64,000 bases of DNA, taken from contig NZ_JASKUT010000001.1 in the NCBI RefSeq assembly GCF_030167925.1, forward strand, positions 2,790,001 through 2,854,000, written 5' to 3'. Numbering within the stretch: position 1 is the stretch's first letter; every line of letters begins with the position of its first letter. Shown here in pieces: positions 1 through 9,067 of this stretch. The position numbers and the translations under genes are program-made. Below the pieces are notes generated by a model that did no database searches, was not told where the DNA came from, and saw only the letters and a program-made list of their open reading frames with translations. This DNA comes from Paenibacillus silviterrae (GTDB taxonomy: Bacteria; Bacillota; Bacilli; Paenibacillales; NBRC-103111).

Positions 1-1
1 A

Positions 2-1231
2 CGGGTCCTGAATCTAAATAAGCATTCCTACGATTCCTCCCGAATCCGCAATAAGCTTAGCTTTGATATCTTTGAAACCTTGCCGAATATCGCCAGCCTG
101 CGCACACAATTTGTACATCTTTACGTGAAGGATCTTTCGGAGAATGCCAAAGCAAGTGCACCCTTTGTGGATTACGGATTATATACGCATATAGAGCAGG
201 CGAATGAAACCTTCCTTAAAAATCATTGGCTGGATCCCTATGGCCAGCTTTACAAAGCGGTGATGTTCGAATTCTTCCGATATCCGGACGAGCTGAAGTC
301 TTCCTCGGATCCGTCCTTCGATAAAGAAAAATTCGAAACGAGGCTTGAAATCAACGGAAGCGATGATCATGATAAGCTCCTGGCCATGCTGGATGACGTG
401 AATAATATGTCCATCCCGATTGATGAGGTCATGGCGAAGCATTTTGACCTGGACAACTACTTAACCTGGCTTGCGGCTAACATTTTAATGGATAATATGG
501 ATACGGACGCCCAAAACTTTTTCCTCTATTCCCCATTGAACTCATCCAAGTGGTATTTTCTTCCTTGGGACTATGACGGAGGGTGGGAGATGCAGCGAAG
601 CGTGAAAAGCATCAGTGAGTACTCCATGGGAATCAGCAATTATTGGGGAAGCGTGCTCCATAACCGCTTTTTCCGAAGTGAGAAGAACGTTCGGCTTTTA
701 AAGGATAAAATTGATGAATTGTATACTGCCATAAATCATGATACGGTAGAGAAAAGATTGCAGGTTTACAAGGATATTGCAGTAAAGTATATGTCCCGAA
801 TGCCTGACAATCAGTTTCTGCCTATTCCCATTGCCAAGCTGGATGAAGAGTTTAAGCGCATCAGCCAGGTTCCTGTTCATTCCATCGAACGCTTCAACAA
901 GGATATACAGAAGCCAAAGCCCTTCTTCCTTAGCGACTTGGAAAAAGTTGAAGGCAAGTATATACTTCGTTGGGACATTGCATTCGACTTACAGGGTGAC
1001 GACATAGAGTATGATTTCCTTATGGCGAAAGACCCTGAGTTTAAGCAAATCGTGGACGAAAGAAAAAAGCTTAAGGTTACGAATGTCACACTAAACAGCC
1101 TGCCGCCGAGAAATTATTACTGGAAGGTTATTGCTCGCGACCCCGAAGGTCATGAACAAATTGCATTCGATATTTATTTTGACGAGAAAGATACTCCTTA
1201 TTATGGTATGAAAGAGATAAAGGTGGAATGA
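2..1231 (+). CDS. CotH-family spore-coat kinase (5' end cut by window)
   Basis: CotH-family proteins are atypical protein kinases that phosphorylate spore coat proteins; family membership is read from the core motif DTDAQNFFLY followed by WYFLPWDYDG near the middle of the protein, which matches the CotH ATP/metal-binding region. The frame is open to the window edge: codons before the TTG at 80 read as a typical CotH stretch (LNKHSYDSSRIRNKLSFDIF), so TTG 80 is not the true start and the gene begins outside the window. The C-terminal ~90 residues look like a fibronectin-type beta segment (YYWKVIARDPEG). It is followed after 3 bases by the VTC gene and then DUF4956, a known neighbourhood for CotH proteins. 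Substrate unknown; it need not be a coat protein in this setting. Confidence 0.85.
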   Translation, partial: RVLNLNKHSYDSSRIRNKLSFDIFETLPNIASLRTQFVHLYVKDLSENAKASAPFVDYGLYTHIEQANETFLKNHWLDPYGQLYKAVMFEFFRYPDELKSSSDPSFDKEKFETRLEINGSDDHDKLLAMLDDVNNMSIPIDEVMAKHFDLDNYLTWLAANILMDNMDTDAQNFFLYSPLNSSKWYFLPWDYDGGWEMQRSVKSISEYSMGISNYWGSVLHNRFFRSEKNVRLLKDKIDELYTAINHDTVEKRLQVYKDIAVKYMSRMPDNQFLPIPIAKLDEEFKRISQVPVHSIERFNKDIQKPKPFFLSDLEKVEGKYILRWDIAFDLQGDDIEYDFLMAKDPEFKQIVDERKKLKVTNVTLNSLPPRNYYWKVIARDPEGHEQIAFDIYFDEKDTPYYGMKEIKVE

Positions 1232-1234
1232 GAT

Positions 1235-1945
1235 TTGGAATTCCTTGGCCGCAAATTACGGCATGAGCTCAAATATTATATTCATCCTCATGATTATGTG
1301 GTTCTGCGGAATCGAGTTTCCTCCTTCTTAGTCTTAGACAAAAACTCAAACGATCCGCAGGGCTACGGCATTCGCAGCTTGTATTTCGACAGTCCGCAGG
1401 ATAATGCATTGTACGATAAGCAAGACGGGATATTTGCCAGAGAGAAATATAGGATTCGAATTTACAACGGAAGCGATCGAACCATCAAGCTGGAAAGAAA
1501 AAGCAAGTTCGGGGACTATGTGTCCAAAGAAGCGGCCACGCTGACACGTGCCGAGTATGACCGAATTCTGCTCGGTGACGTTACTTATCTTAAAGATTCC
1601 GAGATCCCGCTCATCCTGGACTTCTATAGAGCCTTGACTCTTCGAGCTTATCGTCCGACAGTCATTGTCGATTACACAAGAGAGGCCTATATTTATGAGC
1701 CGGGAGATGTTCGTATTACGTTTGACAAAATGCTGTCCGCAGGAATGAACACAGTAGATCTGTTTGATGATCATTTGGCATTGAACGAAGCGTTGGAGCC
1801 GACTAGGACGATCCTCGAAATTAAATTCAATGAGTTTCTGCCGGACACAATACGAAAGCTTGCTCAACCGCCAGCAAGCCAACGTTCCGCGATCTCAAAA
1901 TATGTTATTTGCCGGGAGCTGGGGATTCGGAGCTTTAAGCCTTAG
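1235..1945 (+). CDS. VTC-domain (polyphosphate polymerase-like) protein
   Basis: This is a 236-residue single-domain VTC protein. VTC domains are triphosphate-tunnel enzymes; the yeast Vtc4 catalytic domain makes polyphosphate from ATP. Visible family features are the N-terminal RHELKYYI, the basic strand REKYRIRIYNG, the strand KLERKSK, and the C-terminal EIKFNEFLPD, giving the alternating charged strands expected of the tunnel wall. It starts with TTG three bases after the CotH stop, and no better start is visible. There is no membrane segment, so it probably works with the DUF4956 membrane protein encoded 21 bases downstream. Polyphosphate synthesis is inferred from the family, not shown for this bacterial clade. 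Confidence 0.85.
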   Translation: MEFLGRKLRHELKYYIHPHDYVVLRNRVSSFLVLDKNSNDPQGYGIRSLYFDSPQDNALYDKQDGIFAREKYRIRIYNGSDRTIKLERKSKFGDYVSKEAATLTRAEYDRILLGDVTYLKDSEIPLILDFYRALTLRAYRPTVIVDYTREAYIYEPGDVRITFDKMLSAGMNTVDLFDDHLALNEALEPTRTILEIKFNEFLPDTIRKLAQPPASQRSAISKYVICRELGIRSFKP

Positions 1946-1966
1946 CCGCCCTATAGGAGTTGTATC

Positions 1967-2647
1967 ATGGGAGACAATGTTAATTTTCAGGATTTATTTA
2001 AAAAAAGCGTCCTGCATCTGGAAGCATTTCGGAACGTATCTTATTTGGATATTGTTCTTGGACTGGGAGCATCCTTTGCCATCGGTATGTTTATCTTCTA
2101 TATTTATCGCAAAACGTTTCGCGGCGTTGTTTACAGCTACAATTACAATCTTACCTTCGTCCTTATGACGCTGATCACTACACTCATTATCATGACGATC
2201 AGCACCAATATTATTCTTTCTTTGGGTATGGTCGGAGCTCTCAGTATTGTGCGCTTTCGAACGGCGGTAAAGGATCCTCTTGATGTCATCTACATGTTCT
2301 GGGCAGTTGCTGCCGGGATCGCTACCGGCGCCAAGATGTACCCTATTGCAATCATCGGCTCGTTAGTTATAGGACTAACCATTGTGTGGCTGTCCAGGAA
2401 GAAAATGCGGGAGCAGCCCTATCTTCTGATTATCCGTTATACGGATGAAGCATCTATTAGCTTAAAAATGAGACTGCGTAAGGTAGACTATCATCTTAAA
2501 TCCAAGACAGTACGCAAGGATTTCACGGAATTAACGATAGAGCTTCGATTGAAAGACGAAAACACCGCTTTTGTGAATGAGATCTCTCACATTGACGGTG
2601 TCCAGGATGTCAGCTTAATCAATTACACAGGAGACTACGCTCAATGA
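1967..2647 (+). CDS. DUF4956 membrane protein
   Basis: 226 residues. An N-terminal amphipathic stretch is followed by about four hydrophobic segments between residues 25 and 145, with the conserved stretch GMVGALSIVRFRTAVKDPLD that marks DUF4956 proteins, and then a soluble C-terminal domain of about 75 residues with a beta-alpha pattern. The protein sits at the end of the CotH-VTC-DUF4956 operon and is presumably the membrane partner of the VTC protein. No enzymatic motif is seen. The start ATG follows GGAG (TAGGAGTTGTATCATG). The stop codon lies inside the operon terminator. Confidence 0.85.
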   Translation: MGDNVNFQDLFKKSVLHLEAFRNVSYLDIVLGLGASFAIGMFIFYIYRKTFRGVVYSYNYNLTFVLMTLITTLIIMTISTNIILSLGMVGALSIVRFRTAVKDPLDVIYMFWAVAAGIATGAKMYPIAIIGSLVIGLTIVWLSRKKMREQPYLLIIRYTDEASISLKMRLRKVDYHLKSKTVRKDFTELTIELRLKDENTAFVNEISHIDGVQDVSLINYTGDYAQ

Positions 2648-2661
2648 GCGTAGTTTTTTTA
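2634..2661 (+). terminator. Rho-independent terminator of CotH-VTC-DUF4956 operon
   Basis: ACTACGCTC / GAGCGTAGT form a 9 bp stem with an AAT loop (2634-2654), followed by eight T. The stop codon of the DUF4956 gene is part of the loop and stem. Confidence 0.9.
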
Positions 2662-2671
2662 CTTTTTGTGG

Positions 2672-3655
2672 TTAAGGTACGATCTGAATCGTTCTCGTCG
2701 CTTCTTCCCAAACGACATTCGCCCCGAGCGCTTCTCCCACAAACCGGAGCGGGACCATAGTGACATCGTTATAAAGCAAAGGTGGCGAGACCAGTCTAGT
2801 CTTCCTACCGTTGATGTAAGCTTCCTCGCTATCGATTGTAATTTTGACAGATCGCTTTCCCTTTGACGCTTCTATCGTTCTTGTCTCCTGATCCCATGCC
2901 ACCTCAGCACCAAGCGCTTCAAACACGGAACGTAAGGGAACAAAGGTCGAACCATTCCAAATCTCGGGACGCTGAGGAAAATTTCGTTCAACGCCATTGA
3001 CCAATATCCGAGGGGAATCGTTCTTCTCTCTTATGCCGATAAGCCCAAGCTGAGGAGAAGAGCAAGCAGTATCGCCGGATGGTGTCACCTTACACGCCAG
3101 TTCCTTCTGCTCGGATTCCCATCGCAGAATATACCGCTCTCTTCCCGCCGGATCCAACGAATACCAGTGATAGTGACTGTCAAGAAAATATATATTTTGC
3201 GCCTCATCGGTCTGAAGCGATTCCTTGATAACGTAACTCCCATTAGCCGGTTTATAGCTCCATGAAAGCTTATCACCCTCTCGCTTGACGACCTGGTCTT
3301 GTTGAACGGTCACATGCTCAGGTGCCTTCACATATTGTGCGGACGGCTTCGTACGCTTCACACGCTCCCCCGATGAAAGAACAGACTTGTTCCCCCCTGC
3401 GGCTTGAAAATGAATCGTATTGTCTATATCCACATAGAGATTATCAACCTGAGACTCATGCAGCCTCCAAGCCAGGGTGAAGCTATCGGCCCCCTGTAAG
3501 GATGCGGAGAGTACCACAGACGAATCAAGTTCCGACCGAAGCTCCAATTGTTCTATTTCCGGGGTCATCGCAGGTTCGGAATAAGTACTCCACGGGAGCA
3601 AAAGCAGCATAGCGGCTGCAGTCATGGCGGCCAGCTTTCTAAGTAATCGGTTCAT
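2672..3655 (-). CDS. Secreted copper amine oxidase N-terminal (stalk) domain protein
   Basis: 327 residues from ATG 3655, which has AGAAGGTG eight bases upstream; an ATG 36 bases earlier lacks a ribosome site. The N-terminus is a signal peptide (MNRLLRKL then a hydrophobic run ending near SEPA). The C-terminal third carries two copies of the stalk-domain signature FVPLRSVFEALGAEV and MVPLRFVGEALGANV, each followed by W(D/E)..TRTI, typical of cell-surface proteins in Paenibacillus. The middle ~150 residues are unassigned beta-rich sequence. No copper-binding or oxidase residues are present; the family name is historical. Probably an exported cell-wall-associated protein of unknown role. Confidence 0.85.
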   Translation of the reverse strand: MNRLLRKLAAMTAAAMLLLLPWSTYSEPAMTPEIEQLELRSELDSSVVLSASLQGADSFTLAWRLHESQVDNLYVDIDNTIHFQAAGGNKSVLSSGERVKRTKPSAQYVKAPEHVTVQQDQVVKREGDKLSWSYKPANGSYVIKESLQTDEAQNIYFLDSHYHWYSLDPAGRERYILRWESEQKELACKVTPSGDTACSSPQLGLIGIREKNDSPRILVNGVERNFPQRPEIWNGSTFVPLRSVFEALGAEVAWDQETRTIEASKGKRSVKITIDSEEAYINGRKTRLVSPPLLYNDVTMVPLRFVGEALGANVVWEEATRTIQIVP

Positions 3656-3809
3656 TATGTAAACACCTTCTGTTGCAGTATGAGAGGTCACCCTTGTTAT
3701 ATCCCAGTATACTAAATAACAGCCGTTTGAAAAAGCATGATTGCGTGATAACTTAGAAAGTTTTGATCATATACATAGAGAAGCAGAATAGATGAGGAGG
3801 CCGCACAAA

Positions 3810-4637
3810 ATGATTCATACATCACCACAGCTTACCCCCCGTGAGGAGCATGCCTTTTGGCTGGAGATCCTGGAGGATCACGCACATTTCGCGCATGACC
3901 ATCTGGCGCCGGAGGAAACCGCGGATATTCAGCAAGCTGCTTCGTACATACAGGCGTTCGGGGCATTGAGAAAGCAGCTGGCGGCAATCCCGCCCGGACT
4001 TCCGGCTGCACATGCGGACATGATCCAATTCAGCAGGCAAGCCTATCCTGTAGCGAACGGTTATTTTCGGTTCGAGGGCTCGCTGCAGAGCAGGCGCATT
4101 TTAAACCGGATCAACATCAATTTGACCCCCACCTACTTTAATGGAACCTTACTGGAAAATGAGGAATATTTACGTATCCTAAGCTTTTACATGCAGGGCA
4201 TGGAGTTTCCGGAGCTTCCGTTGGCAGCACTCTTGGATATGTGGCTGGAGGACCAGCTGGGGCATGCGGTGCTGCTTCGGAATGTGCTGGACCCGGTGGA
4301 GCTTCTGCTTACGGAGAAGGCCTCCGGATTCTCTCAGCTGTTTCAAGTACATATGACGAAAAATCGGGCCCTCACGGGCTACCTCCGGTTCATCGCACCG
4401 GGCTTCCCCGACCAGCAGCAATTTGCCAAAGAAGTCAGAGAGACCGTACAGCAATTTTATGCCTTCGTAGTAGAGGTGGTCCGCCGGTATCAAGGGACGA
4501 CCGTACTAAGCCGAACAACGCTGCGCTTTCTCGAGCACCACTTTCCGGAATCGTGCTACTTCCTCCGGAAGCTGGCACTGTACGATCCGTCGGCCGGCTC
4601 GTTTGAGAACTGTCCCCTCACGAAGCCGTCATTTTAA
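3810..4637 (+). CDS. DUF2935 protein
   Basis: 275 residues, helical, with the DUF2935 hallmark EEHAFWLEILEDHAHFAHDHL at the N-terminus and a second related helical block from about residue 130. The spaced His/Glu residues (EHAFW, DHAHFAHDHL) resemble metal-binding four-helix bundles, so metal binding is plausible but unproven. ATG 3810 is chosen because GAGGAGG lies nine bases before it; the upstream in-frame ATG 3792 overlaps that site. It is a single gene facing ilvD across a shared terminator. Confidence 0.8.
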   Translation: MIHTSPQLTPREEHAFWLEILEDHAHFAHDHLAPEETADIQQAASYIQAFGALRKQLAAIPPGLPAAHADMIQFSRQAYPVANGYFRFEGSLQSRRILNRININLTPTYFNGTLLENEEYLRILSFYMQGMEFPELPLAALLDMWLEDQLGHAVLLRNVLDPVELLLTEKASGFSQLFQVHMTKNRALTGYLRFIAPGFPDQQQFAKEVRETVQQFYAFVVEVVRRYQGTTVLSRTTLRFLEHHFPESCYFLRKLALYDPSAGSFENCPLTKPSF

Positions 4638-4682
4638 AAAAAGCTTGGAGCTCAAGGTGCTAGCACCTTAAGCTCCAAGCTT
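4635..4682 (-). terminator. Terminator between DUF2935 gene and ilvD
   Basis: Long near-perfect hairpin: AAGCTTGGAGCT (4641-4652) pairs with AGCTCCAAGCTT (4671-4682), and AAGGTG with CACCTT inside. The A run at 4636-4642 gives a U tail for leftward transcripts, so it mainly ends ilvD; it could also act on the rightward gene. Confidence 0.85.
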
Positions 4683-4700
4683 GGTTTCATTTATAAGGGA

Positions 4701-6386
4701 TTAGATTTTCAGAACCCCGCCGTTGCTTGCATTCGTTACAAGCTTCGAGTAACGGGCCAAATAACCGGTCTTCACCTTCGGCTCGAAGCCCTTCCAGTTG
4801 GCCTTGCGGCGCTCCATCTCTTCGTCGCTGATCAGCAGTTGAATCTTGCGGTTCTCCAGATCCAGCTCGATCTCGTCTCCATCTTCAACGAATGCGATCG
4901 GACCGCCTTCAGCCGCCTCTGGAGAGATATGCCCGATGCTGATGCCGCGGGATGCGCCGGAGAAACGGCCGTCGGTAATCAAGCCGACCTTCGCGCCAAG
5001 ACCCATACCTACGATCTGTGATGTAGGCGCGAGCATTTCCGGCATTCCCGGTCCGCCCTTCGGTCCTTCGTAACGAATGACCACGACATGGCCTTCCTTC
5101 ACCTTGCCGTTCGCAATTCCCGCCAGTGCATCCTCTTGGGAATCGAAGCAGATCGCAGGGCCCTTATGATAGCCGCCGACGGACTTGTCCACCGCACCAA
5201 CCTTGATGATGGAGCCTTCCGGCGCCAGGTTACCGAACAGTGCGGCCAAGCCGCCGCGTGCGGAGTGCGGGTCGTCGATCGGACGAATGACTTCCTTATT
5301 CAAAATCTCGCAGCCGGCCACATTCTCGCGGAGCGTTTTGCCGGTAACGGTAATGCGGTCGCCGTCGAGGGCGCCCGGTTTCTTCAGCAGCTCATTGATG
5401 ATCGCACTTACGCCGCCAGCGTTGTGCACATCCTCAATGTGATGCTCGGATGCAGGGGCAATCTTGGCCAAATACGGTACGCGCTCAGCCACTTCGTTGA
5501 TGCGCTCGATCGGATAATCAAAGCCCGCTTCTTTGGCCAAAGCCAGTGTATGAAGCACAGTGTTCGTGGAGCCGCCCATCGCCATATCCAGCGCGAACGC
5601 GTTGTCGATCGTTTCCATCGTCACGATATCACGCGGCTTCAGATCGAGCTTGATCAGCTCCATCAGCTGCTTTGCGGACTGGCGGACGAAATCTTTACGT
5701 TCAGGAGCAACAGCCAGGATCGTACCGTTGCCTGGAAGCGCCAAACCGAGCACCTCAGCCAAGCAGTTCATGGAGTTCGCCGTGAACATCCCGGAGCAGG
5801 AGCCGCAGGTTGGACAGCCGTACTGCTCAAGCTCTTGCAGGCCCTTCTCGTCAATCTTCCCGGCCTGATAAGCGCCCACGCCTTCAAATACGGAGGACAG
5901 GGAGATGGAACGGCCGTCGGACGTTTTACCGGCCTTCATCGGGCCGCCGCTGACGAATACCGTCGGAATGTTGACGCGGAGTGCGCCCATCATCATGCCC
6001 GGTGTAATTTTGTCACAGTTCGGGATACAAACCATACCGTCGAACCAGTGGGCGGAAACAACGGTTTCCAAAGCGTCCGCAATAATCTCGCGGCTCGGCA
6101 AGGAATAACGCATACCGATATGACCCATCGCGATGCCGTCATCCACACCGATCGTATTAAATTCAAAAGGTACGCCGCCCGCTTCGCGAATCGCTTCTTT
6201 GACGATTTTGCCGAATTCTTGAAGGTGCACGTGACCTGGAACAATGTCGATATAAGAGTTACAAACCGCAATAAACGGCTTGCCGAAGTCCTCTTCCTTT
6301 ACCCCTGCGGCACGCAGCAAGCTGCGGTGCGGCGCGCGGTCAAAGCCTTTTTTGATCATGTCGCTTCTCATTTTACCGTTAGCCAT
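4701..6386 (-). CDS. ilvD: Dihydroxy-acid dehydratase
   Basis: IlvD dehydrates 2,3-dihydroxy-isovalerate and 2,3-dihydroxy-3-methylvalerate to the 2-oxo acids in valine, leucine and isoleucine synthesis, using an Fe-S cluster. The 561-residue length is normal. The three cluster cysteines are visible in CNSY (about residue 43), CDKITPG (about 123) and CGSCSGMF (about 196), and the C-terminal motif GRFSGASRG is intact. ATG 6386 is preceded by GGGAGGG ten bases upstream. It is monocistronic between its own promoter and the large terminator; no other ilv genes are nearby. Confidence 0.97.
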   Translation of the reverse strand: MANGKMRSDMIKKGFDRAPHRSLLRAAGVKEEDFGKPFIAVCNSYIDIVPGHVHLQEFGKIVKEAIREAGGVPFEFNTIGVDDGIAMGHIGMRYSLPSREIIADALETVVSAHWFDGMVCIPNCDKITPGMMMGALRVNIPTVFVSGGPMKAGKTSDGRSISLSSVFEGVGAYQAGKIDEKGLQELEQYGCPTCGSCSGMFTANSMNCLAEVLGLALPGNGTILAVAPERKDFVRQSAKQLMELIKLDLKPRDIVTMETIDNAFALDMAMGGSTNTVLHTLALAKEAGFDYPIERINEVAERVPYLAKIAPASEHHIEDVHNAGGVSAIINELLKKPGALDGDRITVTGKTLRENVAGCEILNKEVIRPIDDPHSARGGLAALFGNLAPEGSIIKVGAVDKSVGGYHKGPAICFDSQEDALAGIANGKVKEGHVVVIRYEGPKGGPGMPEMLAPTSQIVGMGLGAKVGLITDGRFSGASRGISIGHISPEAAEGGPIAFVEDGDEIELDLENRKIQLLISDEEMERRKANWKGFEPKVKTGYLARYSKLVTNASNGGVLKI

Positions 6387-6436
6387 TACCGTATAACCCT
6401 CCCAAGCTTCTATGCTACTTCAATATGCTTCCTATG

Positions 6437-6465
6437 ATTGTACCATGTTTCTAGTAAATTGAAAA
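6437..6465 (-). promoter_or_regulatory. Likely SigA promoter of ilvD
   Basis: On the minus strand, TTTTCA (6465-6460), 17 bases, TACAAT (6442-6437), about 50 bases before the ilvD start. The -10 is good and the -35 moderate. Confidence 0.5.
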
Positions 6466-6521
6466 CGAAATCCCATTTGGGAAAACCAGACGATCTGTAG
6501 TACCGCCGTCGGGTCCTGTTT

Positions 6522-6550
6522 TTGCCGAAGGAGGACGTTTCGAGTATAAT
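6522..6550 (+). promoter_or_regulatory. SigA promoter of the DUF3055 gene
   Basis: TTGCCG (6522-6527), 17 bases, TATAAT (6545-6550): a near-consensus SigA promoter ending 28 bases before the ATG at 6579. Confidence 0.75.
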
Positions 6551-6578
6551 GAGGGCAGATGAAGGAGGCGTAGCCGGC

Positions 6579-6878
6579 ATGTCCGCAACGGAATTTGATT
6601 ATTTATACGATGGCGTAGAGGAGACGAAGACGCGTTTTGTGTGCTTTGTCGGGGAAACGATGCGCCGTTTCGATCTTGCCATTACCACGACGAACCGCTT
6701 CTACGGAAAGAAGCTGGTGACGGATATGCAGCTTGGCCGTACGGCGGTGATCGGACCGGACGATCTCGAGGAAGAGGGTTACCTCGAGCACGTGTACAAG
6801 CTGAACGAAGAGGAAGCGAACGAGCTGAGGGAGTTTCTCGGGCAAATCGTCGGACCGGTGAATTTCACGGATATTTAA
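6579..6878 (+). CDS. DUF3055 cytosolic protein
   Basis: 99 residues, matching the small DUF3055 family of Firmicutes (FDYLYDGVEETKTRFV at the N-terminus and EEEGYLEHVYKLNEEEA near the C-terminus). No catalytic motif or membrane segment is visible and the function is unknown. The start ATG 6579 is fixed by GAAGGAGG eight bases upstream and by the near-consensus promoter just before it; earlier in-frame starts lie inside that promoter. Single-gene unit closed by its own terminator. Confidence 0.85.
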   Translation: MSATEFDYLYDGVEETKTRFVCFVGETMRRFDLAITTTNRFYGKKLVTDMQLGRTAVIGPDDLEEEGYLEHVYKLNEEEANELREFLGQIVGPVNFTDI

Positions 6879-6913
6879 GTGGACACCGCCAGAGACACCG
6901 ATAAAGGTAACGC

Positions 6914-6958
6914 AAAAAGTCGCAAGGGAAGCTGTCGTCAGCTGCTCTGCGGCTTTTT
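6914..6958 (+). terminator. Terminator of DUF3055 gene
   Basis: AAAAAGTCGCA (6914-6924) pairs with TGCGGCTTTTT (6948-6958), with an inner AGCTG/CAGCT hairpin and a T tail. Confidence 0.85.
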
Positions 6959-6992
6959 CTTGTTGCTGTGCAGCCCTAACCTTATATAAAAC

Positions 6993-7045
6993 TTGACAAA
7001 GGGGCTCCTCATTCGTTATCTTACAATTAAGACCGATCGGTCTTA
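6993..7045 (+). promoter_or_regulatory. tetR promoter with palindromic TetR operator
   Basis: TTGACA (6993-6998), 17 bases, TTATCT (7016-7021). Directly downstream, where transcription should start, is a perfect 18-base palindrome TAAGACCGATCGGTCTTA (7028-7045). The arrangement predicts that the TetR protein represses its own gene. A TATAAT also lies at 7044-7049. Confidence 0.75.
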
Positions 7046-7067
7046 TAATGCCGAAAGGATTAGATTT

Positions 7068-7664
7068 ATGCGTAAAGGGGAAAACACCAAGCTGCGGATC
7101 ATTGCTCAATCGGCGGAGCTCCTGAACCGCAAGGGCTATCTGCATGCTCCTGTATCGGAAATTATGGAAGCTACGGGATTAAAGAAGGGGGGCATTTATA
7201 ACCACTTCGAGAGCAAGGAGGACTTGGCCCGGGAAGCGCTCAGCTACGCCGTTCAGCTGCTCGGTCATCGACTCAAGGAAGCCTTGAGCGCGGAAGGAAC
7301 CGTCACCGAGAAGGTTCTGCGCTTTATGCAGGTAAGCCAGGAGCTGCTCCTCGGTGTGCCGATTCCCGGAGGCTGTCCGGTCATGAACGCGGCGGTGGAA
7401 GCGGACGATACTTCGCCCGAGCTGCGGGAGCTGGCCAAACAAGCGATGGATCGCATGGTCAGTATGGTGCAGCGTACGCTCCAAGACGGGATCGCATCCG
7501 GCGAATTGAAGCCGGAGCTTGACACCGAGGCCTTGGCCTCCGTCATCGTAGCCACCATGGAAGGAGCTCTCATGATGAGCCGCTTGCACGGGAACGATCA
7601 CCATCTCCGGATCGCAGCCCGGCATATAACCGGCGTGCTGCATTCCGCATGTCTCACTTCATAA
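7068..7664 (+). CDS. TetR/AcrR family transcriptional repressor
   Basis: 198 residues with an N-terminal TetR helix-turn-helix (about residues 7-50; VSEIMEATGLKKGGIYNHFESKEDL is the family core) and a C-terminal ligand domain with TetR_C-type features (PGGCPVMNAAVEADD). ATG 7068 is chosen because GAAAGGA precedes it and because the operator and promoter occupy the sequence upstream. The same GACC-N4-GGTC palindrome lies before this gene and before the downstream fabF-type gene (7715-7728), so both are probably its targets. The ligand may be an acyl compound given the ketosynthase target, but that is a guess. A short GC hairpin with T-rich tail (about 7680-7702) may end the transcript. Confidence 0.9.
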   Translation: MRKGENTKLRIIAQSAELLNRKGYLHAPVSEIMEATGLKKGGIYNHFESKEDLAREALSYAVQLLGHRLKEALSAEGTVTEKVLRFMQVSQELLLGVPIPGGCPVMNAAVEADDTSPELRELAKQAMDRMVSMVQRTLQDGIASGELKPELDTEALASVIVATMEGALMMSRLHGNDHHLRIAARHITGVLHSACLTS

Positions 7665-7714
7665 ATAAGACCGATTAACCCCCTCTCGCAGGGGCTTCCT
7701 TTTACCGAAAAAAC

Positions 7715-7728
7715 AGACCATTCGGTCT
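7715..7728 (+). promoter_or_regulatory. Second TetR operator, before fabF-like gene
   Basis: AGACCATTCGGTCT, sharing the GACC-N4-GGTC half-sites of the operator at 7028-7045. It lies 44 bases before the fabF-like ATG. A degenerate half-site (AAGACCGAT) also occurs just after the tetR stop. Confidence 0.65.
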
Positions 7729-7771
7729 CAATTTAACCGCTATTCATTTCAGAAAAAGAGGTGTACCCGTT

Positions 7772-9049
7772 ATGTCTATCAACCCTTCGCCAAACGATTC
7801 CTCCGCAACGTCCCGCCGTGTCGTCGTTACCGGCATGGGCGTCGTCTCCCCTGTCGGTTCTACCGTTCAGGACTTCTGGACACACCTGATCGAAGGCCGC
7901 TCCGGCATCCGCCCTGTCTCCGGGTTCGATACCGCTCCGTTTGCTACCCGGATTGCGGGGGAAGCTTACGGCTTTCAGCCCGAGCTTTACCTGGAACCGA
8001 AGGAGCTTCGGCTGTATGATCGCTTCCTTCAATTTGCCATAGCCGCATCAACCCAGGCGCTGCAACAGTCCGGTTATCTGATCACGGAAAGCAATGCCGA
8101 GAGAACCGGTGTGTACATAGGCTCCGGCTTCGGCGGTATCTCCACTCTGCTGGACAATCACAAGCAGCTCCTGGATCGCGGAGCCCGGCGGGTCAGCCCG
8201 TTCATGGTGCCGATGATGATCCCGAACATGGCCTCAGGGCAAGTATCCATCCGATTCGGGGCGCAAGGGCCGAACAGCTCGCCGGCCACCGCCTGCGCTA
8301 CCGGCAACAACGCGATCGGCGACGCCTTTCACCTCATCCGCAGCGGACGTGCGGATGTTATGCTCGCCGGCGGCACCGAGGCTCCGATCTGCGAGCTTTC
8401 CTTCGCCGGATTCTCCAACATGAAGGCCATGTCCACCCGGAGCGATGCGCCTGAGCGCGCCAGCCGGCCGTTCGATCTGCAGCGGGACGGCTTCGTCATG
8501 TCGGAGGGGGCCGGTGTGCTGCTGCTGGAGGAGCTAAACGGCGCATTGCGCCGAGGTGTCCCGATCTTGGCGGAGATCATCGGGTACGGTCTTTCGGCGG
8601 ACGCCTATCATATGACCGCTCCCGATCCGGAGGGCTCCGGCGCCTATCGTGCTATGGCGGAAGCGCTGCGAGACGCGGGCTTAACCCCCGGGCAGGTCGA
8701 TTATATCAATGCTCACGCTACCGGGACGCCGCTGGGAGACCAGGCGGAAACGGCAGCCATCCAGCGGCTGTTCGGGGAGCACGCGCACCAGCTGTCCGTC
8801 AGCTCGACCAAATCCGTAACAGGCCACTTGTTCGGGGCAGCAGGCGGTATAGAGGCCGTTGCGACCGTAAGGGCGTTGCAGGAAGGTCTTCTCCCTCCGA
8901 CGATCAATTATGAAAGCCCTGACCCAACCTGCGATCTGGATTACATTCCGAACGTAGCTCGCGCTAAGGACATCCGGGTGGCGCTATCCAACGGCTTCGG
9001 CTTTGGAGGACACAATGCCGTGATCGCCCTTCGCAAATACGAGCCCTGA
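7772..9049 (+). CDS. Beta-ketoacyl-ACP synthase II (FabF-type, orphan)
   Basis: 425 residues. FabF condenses malonyl-ACP with acyl-ACP in fatty acid elongation. The Cys-His-His triad is visible: TACATGNNAIGDA around the active-site Cys (about residue 176), INAHATGTPLGD and SVTGHLFGAAG for the two histidines. An N-terminal extension of about 15 residues precedes RRVVVTGMGVVSPVG. It is not in a fab cluster and has no ACP, malonyl transferase or FabH neighbour; instead it is paired with a TetR gene with matching operators. It may therefore be a conditional second FabF or a synthase for a special acyl product. AGAGGTG precedes the ATG. Confidence 0.9.
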   Translation: MSINPSPNDSSATSRRVVVTGMGVVSPVGSTVQDFWTHLIEGRSGIRPVSGFDTAPFATRIAGEAYGFQPELYLEPKELRLYDRFLQFAIAASTQALQQSGYLITESNAERTGVYIGSGFGGISTLLDNHKQLLDRGARRVSPFMVPMMIPNMASGQVSIRFGAQGPNSSPATACATGNNAIGDAFHLIRSGRADVMLAGGTEAPICELSFAGFSNMKAMSTRSDAPERASRPFDLQRDGFVMSEGAGVLLLEELNGALRRGVPILAEIIGYGLSADAYHMTAPDPEGSGAYRAMAEALRDAGLTPGQVDYINAHATGTPLGDQAETAAIQRLFGEHAHQLSVSSTKSVTGHLFGAAGGIEAVATVRALQEGLLPPTINYESPDPTCDLDYIPNVARAKDIRVALSNGFGFGGHNAVIALRKYEP

Positions 9050-9067
9050 CCGACCGAACGACAAAAA

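Noticed and set aside
5088..6437. 449-codon open frame on the plus strand opposite ilvD
   Set aside because: It is antisense to a full-length, clearly recognisable ilvD, has no family features and reflects codon bias of the real gene.
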